Assembly: GCF_010723305.1 (NCBI RefSeq)
Contig: NZ_BLKW01000004.1
Location: 868,001 to 932,000 of the forward strand
Direction of reading: 5' to 3'
Length of the DNA: 64,000 nt
From: Mycobacterium botniense
GTDB taxonomy: Bacteria; Actinomycetota; Actinomycetes; Mycobacteriales; Mycobacteriaceae
Below are positions 1-9,130 of the stretch, one piece after another. Numbering within the stretch: position 1 is the stretch's first letter; the number at the start of each line of letters is the position of its first letter. Below the pieces are notes generated by a model that saw only the letters and a program-made list of their open reading frames with translations, made no database searches and was not told where the DNA came from. Made by a program: the position numbers and the translations under genes.

Positions 1-10
1 CTTGTTCGGT

Positions 11-1537
11 TCAGTGGGCGGGCAGGCCCCGCTGCTGCTTGCGCACCGCTTTGTCGAGTTTGCGCAGAGCAGCGTCCAGCTGCTGACGGCAGCGAGCGGC
101 CAGGTCGGCTTCGTGCTGGTAGAGCACACCGTAGGTGAAGGTGTCCTCACCGGCTGCGTAGGCAGCGTCGGCCTGCTGGAGAAGATGCGTCTGGCTGACG
201 ACGCTGTCTTGGTGATCCCCGAGCAGCGTCTGGACGGTTTTAGTCCGTTCGCTTACCTGCGTGTCACCGGTAGCTGCGGCGATGTACCGAAGTCTTTTGG
301 CGCGCTTACGGATTCGGTGCAGCGCTTCGTTGCGATTCTCGGTAGGGGCCTGGGCTGCAGCCTTGGCGGCTTTGCGGACGCGCCGGTAGGCGGTGTCGAT
401 GGTCGCCGGCTGCTGGCCAAACCGCGCCATGGGGGGTTCGGCCAGCACCAACGTCTCCAGCGCATCGAGCAGGCGGAAGTAGCGCTCCGAGCGCAACGCG
501 ATCAGCGCACGCCGCAGCCCGTTCTGGTAGCGGTGTTTTGCGCCGTCGACCAGACGTTCCCGGACGCGCCCGCGCACCAGCTCCGGCGGCAGCTGATCCA
601 GCGCCTGCTGGTAACGCTGGCCAAGCACCTCGGCGTCGCGGGCCTCGCCCAACACGCCGGCCAGCTCGCGCAGTTCGTCGAGAACCCAGGCGTTCTCGGA
701 TAACCCGAACTCTTCCGGGGAAGCCTGCAGCAGGCTGCGGAGCTTGCGCGTGGTCACCCGCATCTGATGCACCGCGTCCTCGGTGTCGGCGCGCACCGCG
801 CGGTCCCACACCAGCAGTTGCTCCACTTGTTCGGCCACCGCGTGGCGCACCGGGTCGACGTCAGCGGACCAACCGTCTTGTACCCTGGGCGCCCCGAGCA
901 CCCGTGCCAGCTTGGAACCGCGGGCGGCCGGCACGGCGCCGGCATCGAGCAGCCGGTTGCTGAGCCGGTCCAGCAGCTCGGCATGGGCGGCCGCGTCGGG
1001 GGCGATGACTTCGAGTTCCCACTCCCGCCAACGTTGTTCGGCTGGACCGTCGGCGGAGATGTGTGAGGACCACGCTGCGACGTGATCGTCGCAAAATTCG
1101 GCGACAGGTGCACCGTCGGTGCCGTACAGTCGCTGGCTGTCGCGCCTGGTGGTGATCCGCGCCACCGGCACCAGTGGACGGTCACGAACTATCGCCAGCA
1201 CGACATCACGCAATTCGTCCGGTACCTCGTCGCCCGAGTCGCCGTCCGCGGCGCCGAGCGGCGCGCGGACTTCGGTGCGGGCATCGGGGCCGGCGGGTAA
1301 CTTCAGGTGCCAGCCCGCGTCGGCGCCGCCGGTGCGACGGCGCAGCGTGATCCGCTTGGCCGCCAGGTCATGTCCGGGTGTGTCGAAATACACGGCATCC
1401 AAGGTTTGCGACGGGAACCGCTCCACCCGGGCCACTGCGGCGATGCCGTCGAACGAGGGCGAGACCGTTGATTCCCCGACGTCGAACTTGCGCTCCACTT
1501 CCAGGTGACGCGGCATCGCCGAACGGTTGACCAGCAT
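11..1537 (-). CDS. CYTH and CHAD domain protein (Rv2226-like)
   Basis: The N-terminus carries the CYTH (triphosphate tunnel) signature ExExK at residues 13-17 (EVERK), followed by the basic and acidic strands typical of the fold over about 200 residues. From about residue 230 to the end is a CHAD domain: helical, with the conserved histidine/arginine segments HQMRVTTRKLRS and LHRIRKRAKRLRY. CYTH proteins bind triphosphate or polyphosphate with divalent metal, and CHAD domains bind polyphosphate; the exact substrate here is not known. The start is set at the ATG at 1537 because GGAGG lies 5 nt upstream on the coding strand. A longer reading to 1564 lacks such a site, and a later ATG at 1516 (MPRHLEVERK) is possible. 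Length 508 residues. The gene points away from panB with a gap of 281 bp. Confidence 0.85.
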   Translation of the reverse strand: MLVNRSAMPRHLEVERKFDVGESTVSPSFDGIAAVARVERFPSQTLDAVYFDTPGHDLAAKRITLRRRTGGADAGWHLKLPAGPDARTEVRAPLGAADGDSGDEVPDELRDVVLAIVRDRPLVPVARITTRRDSQRLYGTDGAPVAEFCDDHVAAWSSHISADGPAEQRWREWELEVIAPDAAAHAELLDRLSNRLLDAGAVPAARGSKLARVLGAPRVQDGWSADVDPVRHAVAEQVEQLLVWDRAVRADTEDAVHQMRVTTRKLRSLLQASPEEFGLSENAWVLDELRELAGVLGEARDAEVLGQRYQQALDQLPPELVRGRVRERLVDGAKHRYQNGLRRALIALRSERYFRLLDALETLVLAEPPMARFGQQPATIDTAYRRVRKAAKAAAQAPTENRNEALHRIRKRAKRLRYIAAATGDTQVSERTKTVQTLLGDHQDSVVSQTHLLQQADAAYAAGEDTFTYGVLYQHEADLAARCRQQLDAALRKLDKAVRKQQRGLPAH

Positions 1538-1818
1538 ATCCGCCTCCAGGGGGGTAGGCGCCACGGCCGGGGAAAAGCATGGGCAGGCAATCTCAGAGTG
1601 CCATACGACATGCCGGCGTATGCCCGCATGGAATAACCGGGGGCGGGAATCTCACGGCGCAGCCAAGGCCGTCCGGCAGCAGGGCAGTGGCGGGCGGGGG
1701 AATGTGGTTAGTGCAGGGCGATGCGGATACGCCCGTCTCGACTGGTGTCTCGTGTCGCGGCCCGTCGCCGGGGATTTGCCGATGACGCCGATGATGTGGC
1801 GAAAAGCCGAGAGTGTGT
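1538..1818. other. Intergenic region with a 6-bp inverted repeat
   Basis: No gene is supported here. The only structure seen is CATACG (1602-1607) facing CGTATG (1617-1622) across 9 nt, about 65 bp upstream of the CYTH/CHAD start. It could be an operator or chance. Confidence 0.3.
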
Positions 1819-2661
1819 TCAGAAGCTGTGCTCGTCGCCGGGAAACACCCCGTCCGCGACTTCGTTCGCGTATTGGATTGCCGCGCGGCGCAGTTCGGCT
1901 CCGATATCGGCAAACCGCTTGACGAAACGGGCCGTCGTCCCGCTGGTCAACCCGGCCATGTCCTGCCAGACCAGGACCTGCGCGTCGCAATTCGGGCCGG
2001 CCCCGATGCCGATGGTCGGAATGGTCAGCTTGCCGGTGATCTGGGTGGCCAATTCAGCCGGGACCATTTCCATGACGACGGAAAACGCACCGGCTTCAGC
2101 GACGGCGATCGCGTCGGCGACGGTCTTTTCAGCAGCGTCACCGCGACCCTGGACCCGAAAACCGCCCAGCGTGTTGACGCTTTGGGGGGTGAAGCCGATA
2201 TGTGCCATCACCGGGATACCGGCAGCCGTCAGGGTGGCGATCTGCTCGGCCACCCGCTCACCGCCTTCGAGCTTGACCGCCTGCGCGCGGCCTTCCTTCA
2301 TGAACCGGGTGGCGGCGGTCAAGGCTGCAGCGGGGCCGGCCTCATAGCTGCCGAACGGCAAATCCGCGACCACGAGAGCATGGGGGGCGCCGCGCGCCAC
2401 CCCGCGCACCAACGGGATCAGCTCGTCCAGGGAAACCGGCACAGTGGTGTCGTAGCCGTACACCACGTTGGCAGCGGAATCACCGACGAGCAGCACCGGA
2501 ATACCGGCTTCGTCGAAAATCCGGGCCGTCGAGTAGTCGTAGGCCGTCAGCATGGCCCATTTGCGGCCTTCGGCCTTCATCTTCTGCAGATGATGGATGC
2601 GGATTTTGCTCCGCGGTGCGTCACTACCCGCGGCTGCGCCGTATACAGTGTGTTGCGACAT
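1819..2661 (-). CDS. panB: 3-methyl-2-oxobutanoate hydroxymethyltransferase
   Basis: PanB transfers a hydroxymethyl group from 5,10-methylene-tetrahydrofolate to alpha-ketoisovalerate to make ketopantoate, the first committed step of pantothenate and CoA synthesis. The 280-residue product is full length for the family (a TIM-barrel, Mg2+-dependent, decameric enzyme). Family segments are all present: the LTAYDY start of the barrel, [37 protein letters not shown] and GIGAG. The ATG at 2661 is preceded by AGGGA 5 nt upstream. The gene is divergent from the WS/DGAT gene, with a perfect palindrome in the shared upstream region. Confidence 0.97.
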   Translation of the reverse strand: MSQHTVYGAAAGSDAPRSKIRIHHLQKMKAEGRKWAMLTAYDYSTARIFDEAGIPVLLVGDSAANVVYGYDTTVPVSLDELIPLVRGVARGAPHALVVADLPFGSYEAGPAAALTAATRFMKEGRAQAVKLEGGERVAEQIATLTAAGIPVMAHIGFTPQSVNTLGGFRVQGRGDAAEKTVADAIAVAEAGAFSVVMEMVPAELATQITGKLTIPTIGIGAGPNCDAQVLVWQDMAGLTSGTTARFVKRFADIGAELRRAAIQYANEVADGVFPGDEHSF

Positions 2662-2718
2662 CGTTGTCCCTAGTCGTCGCCGGTTCGATCCTCGTGGCCC
2701 TGCAGGGTCCCCGGGTTC

Positions 2719-2735
2719 GACTGACCTTGTCAGTC
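2719..2735. promoter_or_regulatory. 17-bp perfect palindrome between panB and the WS/DGAT gene
   Basis: GACTGAC at 2719-2725 is perfectly inverted as GTCAGTC at 2729-2735 around a 3-bp centre. It sits 58 bp upstream of the panB start and 109 bp upstream of the mapped -10 box of the divergent acyltransferase. The form fits a dimeric repressor operator (TetR or GntR type), which is an inference. A transcript hairpin is the alternative. Confidence 0.45.
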
Positions 2736-2843
2736 TGCCATCTGTCGCGGCTCAGATACACGGCGGATCCAGTGGATTTGCTCACACGCGGTCCGGCACC
2801 GCCGCGGTTTGCCGATTCGGGCGTCGCGCCGCGCTGCCGGGCA

Positions 2844-2849
2844 TACCAT
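2844..2849 (+). promoter_or_regulatory. -10 box (TACCAT), leaderless start of WS/DGAT gene
   Basis: TACCAT matches the mycobacterial -10 consensus TANNNT and lies 6 nt before the ATG at 2856, so the transcript would begin at or next to the start codon. This supports the chosen start of the downstream gene over longer readings. Confidence 0.5.
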
Positions 2850-2855
2850 CGGCGC

Positions 2856-4247
2856 ATGCAGCGGCTCAGCGGTCTCGACGCCAGCTTCTTGTACTTAGAA
2901 ACCCCTGAGCAGCCATTGCATGTCTGCTCGATCGTGGACCTGGACACGTCGACGATGAAGGGTGGTTACAGCTTCGATCGGCTGTGTGACGCGCTGGCGC
3001 TCCGCATCGCGGCGATGCCCCAGTTCCGCGAGAAACTGGCCGACAGCCCGCTGAATCTCGACCACCCGGTCTGGGTGGATGACAAAGATTTCGACCTCAA
3101 TCGTCATCTGCACCGCATCGGGTTGCCGCCGCCGGGAGGACGCGCCGAACTGTCGGAGATCTGCGGGCATATCGCTTCGCTGCCGTTGGACCGCAGCCGG
3201 CCGCTGTGGGAGATGTGGGTTATCGAAGGGGTGGCGGGCACCGATGCCCACCAAGGCGGGCGACTGGCCGTCATGACAAAGGTTCACCACGCCGGCGTGG
3301 ACGGGGTGACCGGCGCCAACCTGCTGGCGCAGCTGTGCACCACCGAACCGGACACGCCTGCGCCGGATCCCGTGGAGGGTGTGGGCGAGGCCAGTGGACT
3401 ACACATCGCCGCCACCGGGCTGGTGAAGTTCGCCACCCGACCGCTGCACCTGGCCAGGGTGTTGCCCGCAACGGTGCAGTCGGCGGTCGAGACGCTGGCG
3501 CGGGTAGGCACCGGGCGCACGATGGCCGCGCCTTTCGCGGCGCCGGCGACCGCGTTCAATGCCCGCATCACGGCCCATCGCAACATCGCGTATGCCCAAC
3601 TGGATCTCGATGACGTCAAAAAGGTCAAGGAACATTTCGGCGTCAAGGTCAACGACGTGGTGATGGCCCTCGTTTCCGGGGTGCTGCGGCATTATCTGCT
3701 GGAGCGCGGTGAACTGCCGGCGTCATCGCTGATCGCCATGGTGCCGGTCTCGGTGCACGGAAAGTCTGATCGGCCGGGGCGTAACAAGGTCTCGGGCATG
3801 TTCTCCCGCCTGGAAACGCACATCGGCGACCCGGTCGAACGACTCCAGGCCATCGCTAAAGCGAATTCTGTTGCTAAACAGCATAGTTCAGCAATCAGTG
3901 CGACGCTGTTGCAGGATTGGACGCAGTTCGCCGCGCCGGCGGTATTCGGTGCGGCGATGCGTGTGTACTCCAAGACCCGGCTCAGCCGAAGCAGGCCGGT
4001 GCACAACCTGGTGGTCTCCAATGTGCCGGGCCCCCAGATCCCGCTCTACCTGTTGGGTTGTGAGGTCAAGGCCATGTACCCGCTCGGCCCGATTTTTCAC
4101 GGGGCCGGCTTGAACGTCACAGTGATGTCGCTCAACGGCAAGCTCAACGTGGGGATCATCTCCTGTCCGGAGTTGCTTCCGGATTTATGGAAGCTGGCTG
4201 ATGACTTTGGCGTGGGGATCGAGGAGCTGCTCGCAGCCACTGCATGA
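2856..4247 (+). CDS. WS/DGAT-family wax ester synthase / diacylglycerol acyltransferase
   Basis: The 463-residue product begins MQRLSGLDASFLYLET, the usual N-terminus of mycobacterial WS/DGAT proteins, and has the catalytic HHxxxDG motif as HHAGVDG near residue 145. The condensation-type second half includes VNDVVMALVSGVLR, and NLVVSNVPGP near the C-terminus is also typical. The family transfers acyl groups from acyl-CoA to diacylglycerol or long-chain alcohols to make triacylglycerol or wax esters. Which substrate this member uses cannot be told. The start at 2856 fits the family N-terminus and the leaderless promoter; an in-frame reading extends 80 codons upstream but is of low-complexity composition. 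No partner gene adjoins it apart from panB across the divergent gap. Confidence 0.9.
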   Translation: MQRLSGLDASFLYLETPEQPLHVCSIVDLDTSTMKGGYSFDRLCDALALRIAAMPQFREKLADSPLNLDHPVWVDDKDFDLNRHLHRIGLPPPGGRAELSEICGHIASLPLDRSRPLWEMWVIEGVAGTDAHQGGRLAVMTKVHHAGVDGVTGANLLAQLCTTEPDTPAPDPVEGVGEASGLHIAATGLVKFATRPLHLARVLPATVQSAVETLARVGTGRTMAAPFAAPATAFNARITAHRNIAYAQLDLDDVKKVKEHFGVKVNDVVMALVSGVLRHYLLERGELPASSLIAMVPVSVHGKSDRPGRNKVSGMFSRLETHIGDPVERLQAIAKANSVAKQHSSAISATLLQDWTQFAAPAVFGAAMRVYSKTRLSRSRPVHNLVVSNVPGPQIPLYLLGCEVKAMYPLGPIFHGAGLNVTVMSLNGKLNVGIISCPELLPDLWKLADDFGVGIEELLAATA

Positions 4248-4305
4248 CACGGCGGCGCGTCTGCTCACCCAGGTATGGGCTCTTGCCGTGGCAGCATAGG
4301 TTGAC

Positions 4306-5865
4306 ATGGGCCTGGCATATCGCAACAAGATCAGGCGTGCGGCGCTGGTCTGGGCCGCGATCACCGCCGTGCTACTGGTGATCGCGGGCTGCACACGCGT
4401 CGTGGGCGGTCATGCGCAGCTGGCCGGGCCGAAGCTCGGACAGCCGGTGGTGTGGGCGCCGTGCCGTACCTCCGGCGGCACCGCGGTGAAGATTCCGGCC
4501 GGCGCCGTGTGCGGGCAAATCGCGGTGCCCGTCGACTATGCCCATGTCGACGGCGACACCGCGGCGCTGGCGATGATCCGCTTTCCGGCGACAGGCGACA
4601 AAATCGGATCGCTGATCATCAACCCCGGCGGCCCCGGCGAGTCCGGTATCGAGGCCGCGGTCGGGGTGGTGCAGAGCTTGCCGGTGCGGGTGCGGGAGCG
4701 TTTCGACCTCGTGGGCTTTGACCCGCGGGGGGTGGCGTCGTCCCGGCCGGCGATCTGGTGTAACACCGACGCCGAAAACGACAAGTTGCGCGCCGAGCCG
4801 CAGGTCGACTACAGCCCGAAAGGCGTTGCGCACATCGAGGCCGAGACGAAGGATTTCGTGCAGCGCTGCGTCAACCGGATGGGCAAGAAATTTCTGGCCA
4901 ATGTGGGCACCGTCAACGTCGCCAGGGATCTGGACGCTATCCGGGCTGCGCTGGGTGATGACAAACTGACCTACCTGGGATATTCGTATGGCACCCGGAT
5001 CGGCGCCGCGTACGCCGAGGCCTACCCGCGAAACGTGCGGGCGATGATCCTCGATGGTGCCATCGACCCCAATGCGGATCCCATCGAGGCGGACCTGCGC
5101 CAGGCCAAGGGGTTCCAGGACGCGTTCAACGACTACGCCGCTGATTGTGCGAAGGATCCGGCCTGTCCGCTGGGCACCGATCCGGCGAAAGCCGTCGCGG
5201 TCTACCACAGCCTGGTGGACCCACTGGTCGACCCGGCTAATCCGATGATCGGCAGGCCGGCCCGTACCAAGGATCCGCGCGGGCTGAGCTACAGCGACGC
5301 CATTGTCGGCACCATCATGGCGCTTTACTCACCGAGCTTGTGGCACCACTTGACCGAGGGACTGACCGAGTTGCGCGACGGTCGCGGTGACGTCCTGCTT
5401 GCCCTGGCCGATATGTACATGCGCCGCGATTCGCACGGGCATTACACCAACGCCACCGACGCGCGCTCGGCGATCAACTGTGTTGACCAACCGCCGGTGA
5501 AAGATCGAGCTAAGGTCATCGACGAAGACCGGCGCTCGCGGGAGCTCGCGCCGTTCATGAGCTACGGCAAATTCACCGGCGACGCGCCGCTGGGTGCATG
5601 CGCCTACTGGCCGGTGCCGCCCACGACCCGACCACACGTCATCTCGGCTCCCGGGCTGGTGCCGACGGTGATAGTGTCCACGACCCACGACCCGGCGACA
5701 CCGTATAAGGCCGGGGTCGATCTGGCCAAACAGCTTGGCGGCGCGTTGCTTACATTCGACGGAACTCAACACACCGTCGTTTTCCAGGGCAACAGCTGTA
5801 TCGACGGCTACGTGACGGAGTACCTGATCAGTGGCACGGTGCCGCCGCCGGGCGCCAAATGCTGA
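4306..5865 (+). CDS. caeA: Cell-envelope serine protease lipoprotein CaeA/Hip1
   Basis: An alpha/beta-hydrolase of the tripeptidyl-aminopeptidase type, 519 residues against about 520 for M. tuberculosis Rv2224c. A lipoprotein signal with lipobox ending VIAGC puts the modified Cys at residue 29. The oxyanion segment NPGGPGESG is present, the nucleophile is Ser227 in GYSYG, and the other triad members are Asp462 (THDPATPY) and His489 (TQHTVV), each one position before the residues reported for Hip1. Hip1 is known as a cell-wall protease that processes GroEL2 and shapes host immune responses; the same role here is inferred from close match. It is followed 122 bp downstream by a paralogue in the same direction. 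Confidence 0.95.
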   Translation: MGLAYRNKIRRAALVWAAITAVLLVIAGCTRVVGGHAQLAGPKLGQPVVWAPCRTSGGTAVKIPAGAVCGQIAVPVDYAHVDGDTAALAMIRFPATGDKIGSLIINPGGPGESGIEAAVGVVQSLPVRVRERFDLVGFDPRGVASSRPAIWCNTDAENDKLRAEPQVDYSPKGVAHIEAETKDFVQRCVNRMGKKFLANVGTVNVARDLDAIRAALGDDKLTYLGYSYGTRIGAAYAEAYPRNVRAMILDGAIDPNADPIEADLRQAKGFQDAFNDYAADCAKDPACPLGTDPAKAVAVYHSLVDPLVDPANPMIGRPARTKDPRGLSYSDAIVGTIMALYSPSLWHHLTEGLTELRDGRGDVLLALADMYMRRDSHGHYTNATDARSAINCVDQPPVKDRAKVIDEDRRSRELAPFMSYGKFTGDAPLGACAYWPVPPTTRPHVISAPGLVPTVIVSTTHDPATPYKAGVDLAKQLGGALLTFDGTQHTVVFQGNSCIDGYVTEYLISGTVPPPGAKC

Positions 5866-5987
5866 GGCGAGCGCCGGGCGCCGGGCAGCGGCCCTCCAGC
5901 AAGCGGCGCAACCGAACTCAAGCCGAGACCTACATGTGACCGTCGGGCAACCCCGGGAACCGTCGGCGCGTGCGACGATGACATCCC

Positions 5988-7538
5988 GTGTGGCGCATGA
6001 GAAAGCTGAGCTCAGCGCTGCTTTCTGTGGGGGCGGTGCTGCTGGCGGCCGGGCTGCCGCCGGCCGGCGCGACCGGCGAGTCGGGGACAGGCCAGACCCC
6101 GAACCCGGCGGTACCGCAGACGGTTGCAGCACTGCGGCTGGACTGGGGCAGTTGTTCGCAGTTTTTGGCCGGCACCACCGACATTCCCACCGCGCAATGC
6201 GCCACCGTGGTGGTCCCCGTCAATTACGACGACCCCGCTGGCGCGCAAGCCCGGCTCGCGCTGATCCGCATTCCCGCAACTGGGCGCCGGATCGGGTCGC
6301 TGCTCGTCAATCCCGGCGGGCCGGGGGTGTCTGCGGTTGACAGCGTGGCCAGCATGGCCGCCGACCTGGCCGGCACCGAGATCACCCGTCACTTCGACCT
6401 GGTGGGGTTTGATCCGCGCGGAGTTGGGCACTCCACACCGGCGCTGCGTTGCCGCACCGATGCCGAGTTCGACGCCTATCGCCGCGAACCCATGGTTGAC
6501 TACAGCCCGGCCGGGGTTGCCCACATCGAGCAGCTCTACCAGCAGCTGGCCCAACACTGCGCCGAACGGATGGGCCGGGGATTCCTGGAAAACGTCGGCA
6601 CCGCTGCCGTCGTGCGGGACATGGACGTCATCCGTCAGGCGCTGGGCGACGAGCAGATCAACTATCTGGGCTTCAGTTACGGCACCGAGCTGGGCACGGC
6701 CTATCTCGAGCGGTTCCCCGGCCACGTGCGGGCGATGGTGCTCGACGGCGCCATCGACCCCAGCGTGGACCCGGTGCAGGAAAACATCGAGCAGATGGCC
6801 GGCTTTCAGACGGCGTTTAACGATTACGCGGCAGCCTGCGCCCGTTCCCCCGGCTGCCCGCTGGGCACCGACCCAACCCAGTGGGTAAACCGTTACCACC
6901 AGCTCGTCGACCCGCTGGCCACCAAGCCCGCTATGACGGCGGATCCGCGGCGGCTCAGCTACGCCGACGCGACAACTGGAACCATCCACGCGCTGTATGC
7001 CCCGCAGCTGTGGAAGTATCTGACCAGCGGGCTGCTGGCGCTGCAGCGCGGCACCGACGCTGATGACCTGCTCGCGCTGGCCGATGACTACCAGGGCCGC
7101 GATGCGCACGGGCACTATAGCAACGAGCAGGATGCGTTCAACGCGATCCGGTGCGTCGACGCACCGTCGCCGCCCGATCCGGCGGCCTGGGTGGGCGCGG
7201 ACCGGCAGATCCGCCAAGCCGCCCCGTTTTTGTCCTACGGCCAATTCACCGGATTCGCCCCGCGTGATCTGTGCGCGATGTGGCCGGTGCCGGCGACATC
7301 CGTGCCGCACGCTGCAGCGGCGGTCGCTCCCGGCAAAGTTGTCGTGGTCTCCACCACCCACGACCCCGCCACACCGTATCGGGCCGGCGTCAATCTGGCC
7401 CGCCAGCTGGGCGCCCCCCTGATCACCTATCGCGGCACCCAGCACACCGCGGTGTTCAACGGGGATGCCTGTGTGGACACCGCGGTGGTGGGCTATCTTG
7501 TCGGGCGGCAGTTACCGCCGGAGGGCCTCCACTGCTAG
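5988..7538 (+). CDS. Exported serine protease, paralogue of CaeA (Rv2223c-like)
   Basis: Full-length 516-residue alpha/beta-hydrolase of the same family as the gene upstream, with the same block order: NPGGPGVSA, DPRGVG, nucleophile Ser230 in GFSYG, Asp459 in THDPATPY and His486 in TQHTAV. Unlike its neighbour it has an ordinary signal peptide (hydrophobic LLSVGAVLLAAG then PPAGATG) with no lipobox Cys, so it is likely released or periplasmic rather than lipid-anchored. The GTG at 5988 is used; an ATG three codons later (5997) is an equal choice. The pair looks like an old tandem duplication, and all catalytic residues are kept in both copies. Confidence 0.9.
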   Translation: MWRMRKLSSALLSVGAVLLAAGLPPAGATGESGTGQTPNPAVPQTVAALRLDWGSCSQFLAGTTDIPTAQCATVVVPVNYDDPAGAQARLALIRIPATGRRIGSLLVNPGGPGVSAVDSVASMAADLAGTEITRHFDLVGFDPRGVGHSTPALRCRTDAEFDAYRREPMVDYSPAGVAHIEQLYQQLAQHCAERMGRGFLENVGTAAVVRDMDVIRQALGDEQINYLGFSYGTELGTAYLERFPGHVRAMVLDGAIDPSVDPVQENIEQMAGFQTAFNDYAAACARSPGCPLGTDPTQWVNRYHQLVDPLATKPAMTADPRRLSYADATTGTIHALYAPQLWKYLTSGLLALQRGTDADDLLALADDYQGRDAHGHYSNEQDAFNAIRCVDAPSPPDPAAWVGADRQIRQAAPFLSYGQFTGFAPRDLCAMWPVPATSVPHAAAAVAPGKVVVVSTTHDPATPYRAGVNLARQLGAPLITYRGTQHTAVFNGDACVDTAVVGYLVGRQLPPEGLHC

Positions 7539-7573
7539 CGCGGCCGCGATGCGCGCCGCGGGGCGGCGCGTGA

Positions 7574-7595
7574 AGAGCTACACAAGAGCTACACA
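7574..7595. repeat. Tandem 11-bp repeat upstream of glnA2
   Basis: AGAGCTACACA occurs twice head to tail (7574-7584, 7585-7595). The 11-bp period puts the two copies on one face of the helix, and the repeat makes AC-n9-AC spacings as in GlnR sites. It ends about 72 bp before the predicted glnA2 transcript start. Confidence 0.5.
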
Positions 7596-7627
7596 ATAAG
7601 TTCCGCAATATTGGTAGCGTGATGGCG

Positions 7628-7643
7628 GTAACACAGAGTTAAC
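7628..7643 (+). promoter_or_regulatory. Putative GlnR box upstream of glnA2
   Basis: GTAAC-6 nt-TTAAC gives the AC-n9-AC pattern described for mycobacterial GlnR. It lies 10 bp upstream of the -10 box, over the -35 region. A site of the same form lies 11 bp upstream of the glnA1 -10 box. Confidence 0.45.
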
Positions 7644-7653
7644 AGCCAGTGCA

Positions 7654-7659
7654 TACTGT
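7654..7659 (+). promoter_or_regulatory. -10 box (TACTGT) of glnA2, leaderless
   Basis: TACTGT ends 7 nt before the ATG at 7667, the spacing of a leaderless mycobacterial promoter. It also supports the start at 7667 rather than an upstream GTG at 7649. Confidence 0.55.
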
Positions 7660-7666
7660 TCGGGTT

Positions 7667-9007
7667 ATGGATCGACAAAAGGAATTCGTGCTCCGCACGC
7701 TGGAGGAACGGGATATCCGTTTCGTCCGGCTGTGGTTCACCGACGTGCTCGGGTTCCTCAAGTCGGTTGCCATCGCTCCGGCCGAACTCGAGGGAGCGTT
7801 CGAGGAAGGCATCGGTTTCGACGGGTCGTCGATTGAGGGCTTCGCCCGGGTTTCGGAATCCGATTGTGTGGCGCACCCAGACCCGTCGACCTTCCAGGTG
7901 TTGCCCTGGACCACTCCGTCGGGTCACCACCACTCGGCGCGTATGTTCTGCGACATTACGATGCCGGACGGCTCACCGTCCTGGGCAGATCCGCGTCATG
8001 TGCTGCGGCGTCAGCTGGCGAAGGCCAACGACCTGGGTTTCTCCTGCTATGTGCACCCTGAAATCGAATTCTTCCTGTTAAGACCCGGTCCCTGCGATGG
8101 CTCGGTGCCGGTGCCCCTCGACGACGCCGGCTATTTCGACCAGGCGGTGCACGACTCCGCATCCAACTTCCGCCGAAACGCAATCGAGGCGTTGGAATTC
8201 ATGGGGATCTCGGTTGAGTTCACCCACCATGAAGGCGCTCCCGGGCAACAAGAGATCGACCTGCGCTTCGCTGACGCCCTGTCGATGGCCGACAACGTGA
8301 TGACCTTCCGCTACGTCATCAAAGAAGTGGCCCTCGAAGAAGGCGCGCGAGCCACGTTCATGCCCAAACCATTTGCCCAGTACCCCGGTTCAGCGATGCA
8401 CACCCACATGAGCCTGTTCGAGGGTGAGGTCAACGCCTTCCACAGTCCCGACGATCCGCTTCAGCTGTCGGATGTAGCCAAGTCGTTCATCGCCGGGATT
8501 CTTGAACACGCCAGCGAGATCAGCGCGATCACCAATCAGTGGGTCAACTCCTACAAGCGGCTGGTGGGCGGCGGTGAGGCCCCCACCGCCGCCTCGTGGG
8601 GGGCGGCCAACCGGTCGGCGCTGGTGCGTGTGCCGATGTACACCCCCCACAAGACCTCGTCACGGCGGATCGAGGTGCGCAGCCCCGACTCGGCGTGCAA
8701 CCCCTATCTGACGTTCGCGGTGCTGCTAGCCGCCGGACTGCGCGGAGTGGAAAAAGGTTACGTTTTGGGTCCCCAGGCCGAGGACAACGTATGGGACCTC
8801 ACGCCCGAGGAACGCCGCGCAATGGGATACCGCGAGCTGCCGTCCAGCCTCGACAGCGCCCTGCGAGCGATGGAAAACTCTGAGCTTGTGGCGGAAACGC
8901 TGGGCGAGCATGTTTTTGACTTCTTCCTGCGCAACAAGCGTCGTGAGTGGGCGACTTACCGCAGCCACGTCACACCCTACGAGCTGAAGACATACTTGTC
9001 GCTGTAG
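7667..9007 (+). CDS. glnA2: Glutamine synthetase family protein GlnA2
   Basis: Type I glutamine synthetase fold, 446 residues, the same length as M. tuberculosis GlnA2 (Rv2222c). Beta-grasp N-domain with FDGSSIEGF, catalytic domain with HPEIEFFL, SAMHTHMS and NQWVNSYKR. GlnA1 has its adenylylated Tyr in a DLYELPPEE loop; here the matching loop reads NVWDLTPEE with Trp376, so GlnE cannot adenylylate that position. GlnA2 is known to be dispensable in M. tuberculosis; whether it makes glutamine or a related gamma-glutamyl product is open. It is followed by glnE in the same direction, 123 bp downstream. A GlnR-like box and leaderless promoter precede it. Confidence 0.95.
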   Translation: MDRQKEFVLRTLEERDIRFVRLWFTDVLGFLKSVAIAPAELEGAFEEGIGFDGSSIEGFARVSESDCVAHPDPSTFQVLPWTTPSGHHHSARMFCDITMPDGSPSWADPRHVLRRQLAKANDLGFSCYVHPEIEFFLLRPGPCDGSVPVPLDDAGYFDQAVHDSASNFRRNAIEALEFMGISVEFTHHEGAPGQQEIDLRFADALSMADNVMTFRYVIKEVALEEGARATFMPKPFAQYPGSAMHTHMSLFEGEVNAFHSPDDPLQLSDVAKSFIAGILEHASEISAITNQWVNSYKRLVGGGEAPTAASWGAANRSALVRVPMYTPHKTSSRRIEVRSPDSACNPYLTFAVLLAAGLRGVEKGYVLGPQAEDNVWDLTPEERRAMGYRELPSSLDSALRAMENSELVAETLGEHVFDFFLRNKRREWATYRSHVTPYELKTYLSL

Positions 9008-9130
9008 CGGCTCATTGCGCCGGCGAGCCCCGCGCGGCGCTGATGCCCGACTCTTGCGTGGCTGCAGCGCGGGCCGCATCGTCGTTGGGCGCAAATGCGC
9101 TAACGTCGAGGCTTGACATAGGAGAAACTC

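Noticed and set aside
6012..7445. Long minus-strand open frame opposite the caeA paralogue
   Set aside because: Its residues mirror high-GC codon bias of the plus-strand gene with catalytic triad intact; no domain of its own.
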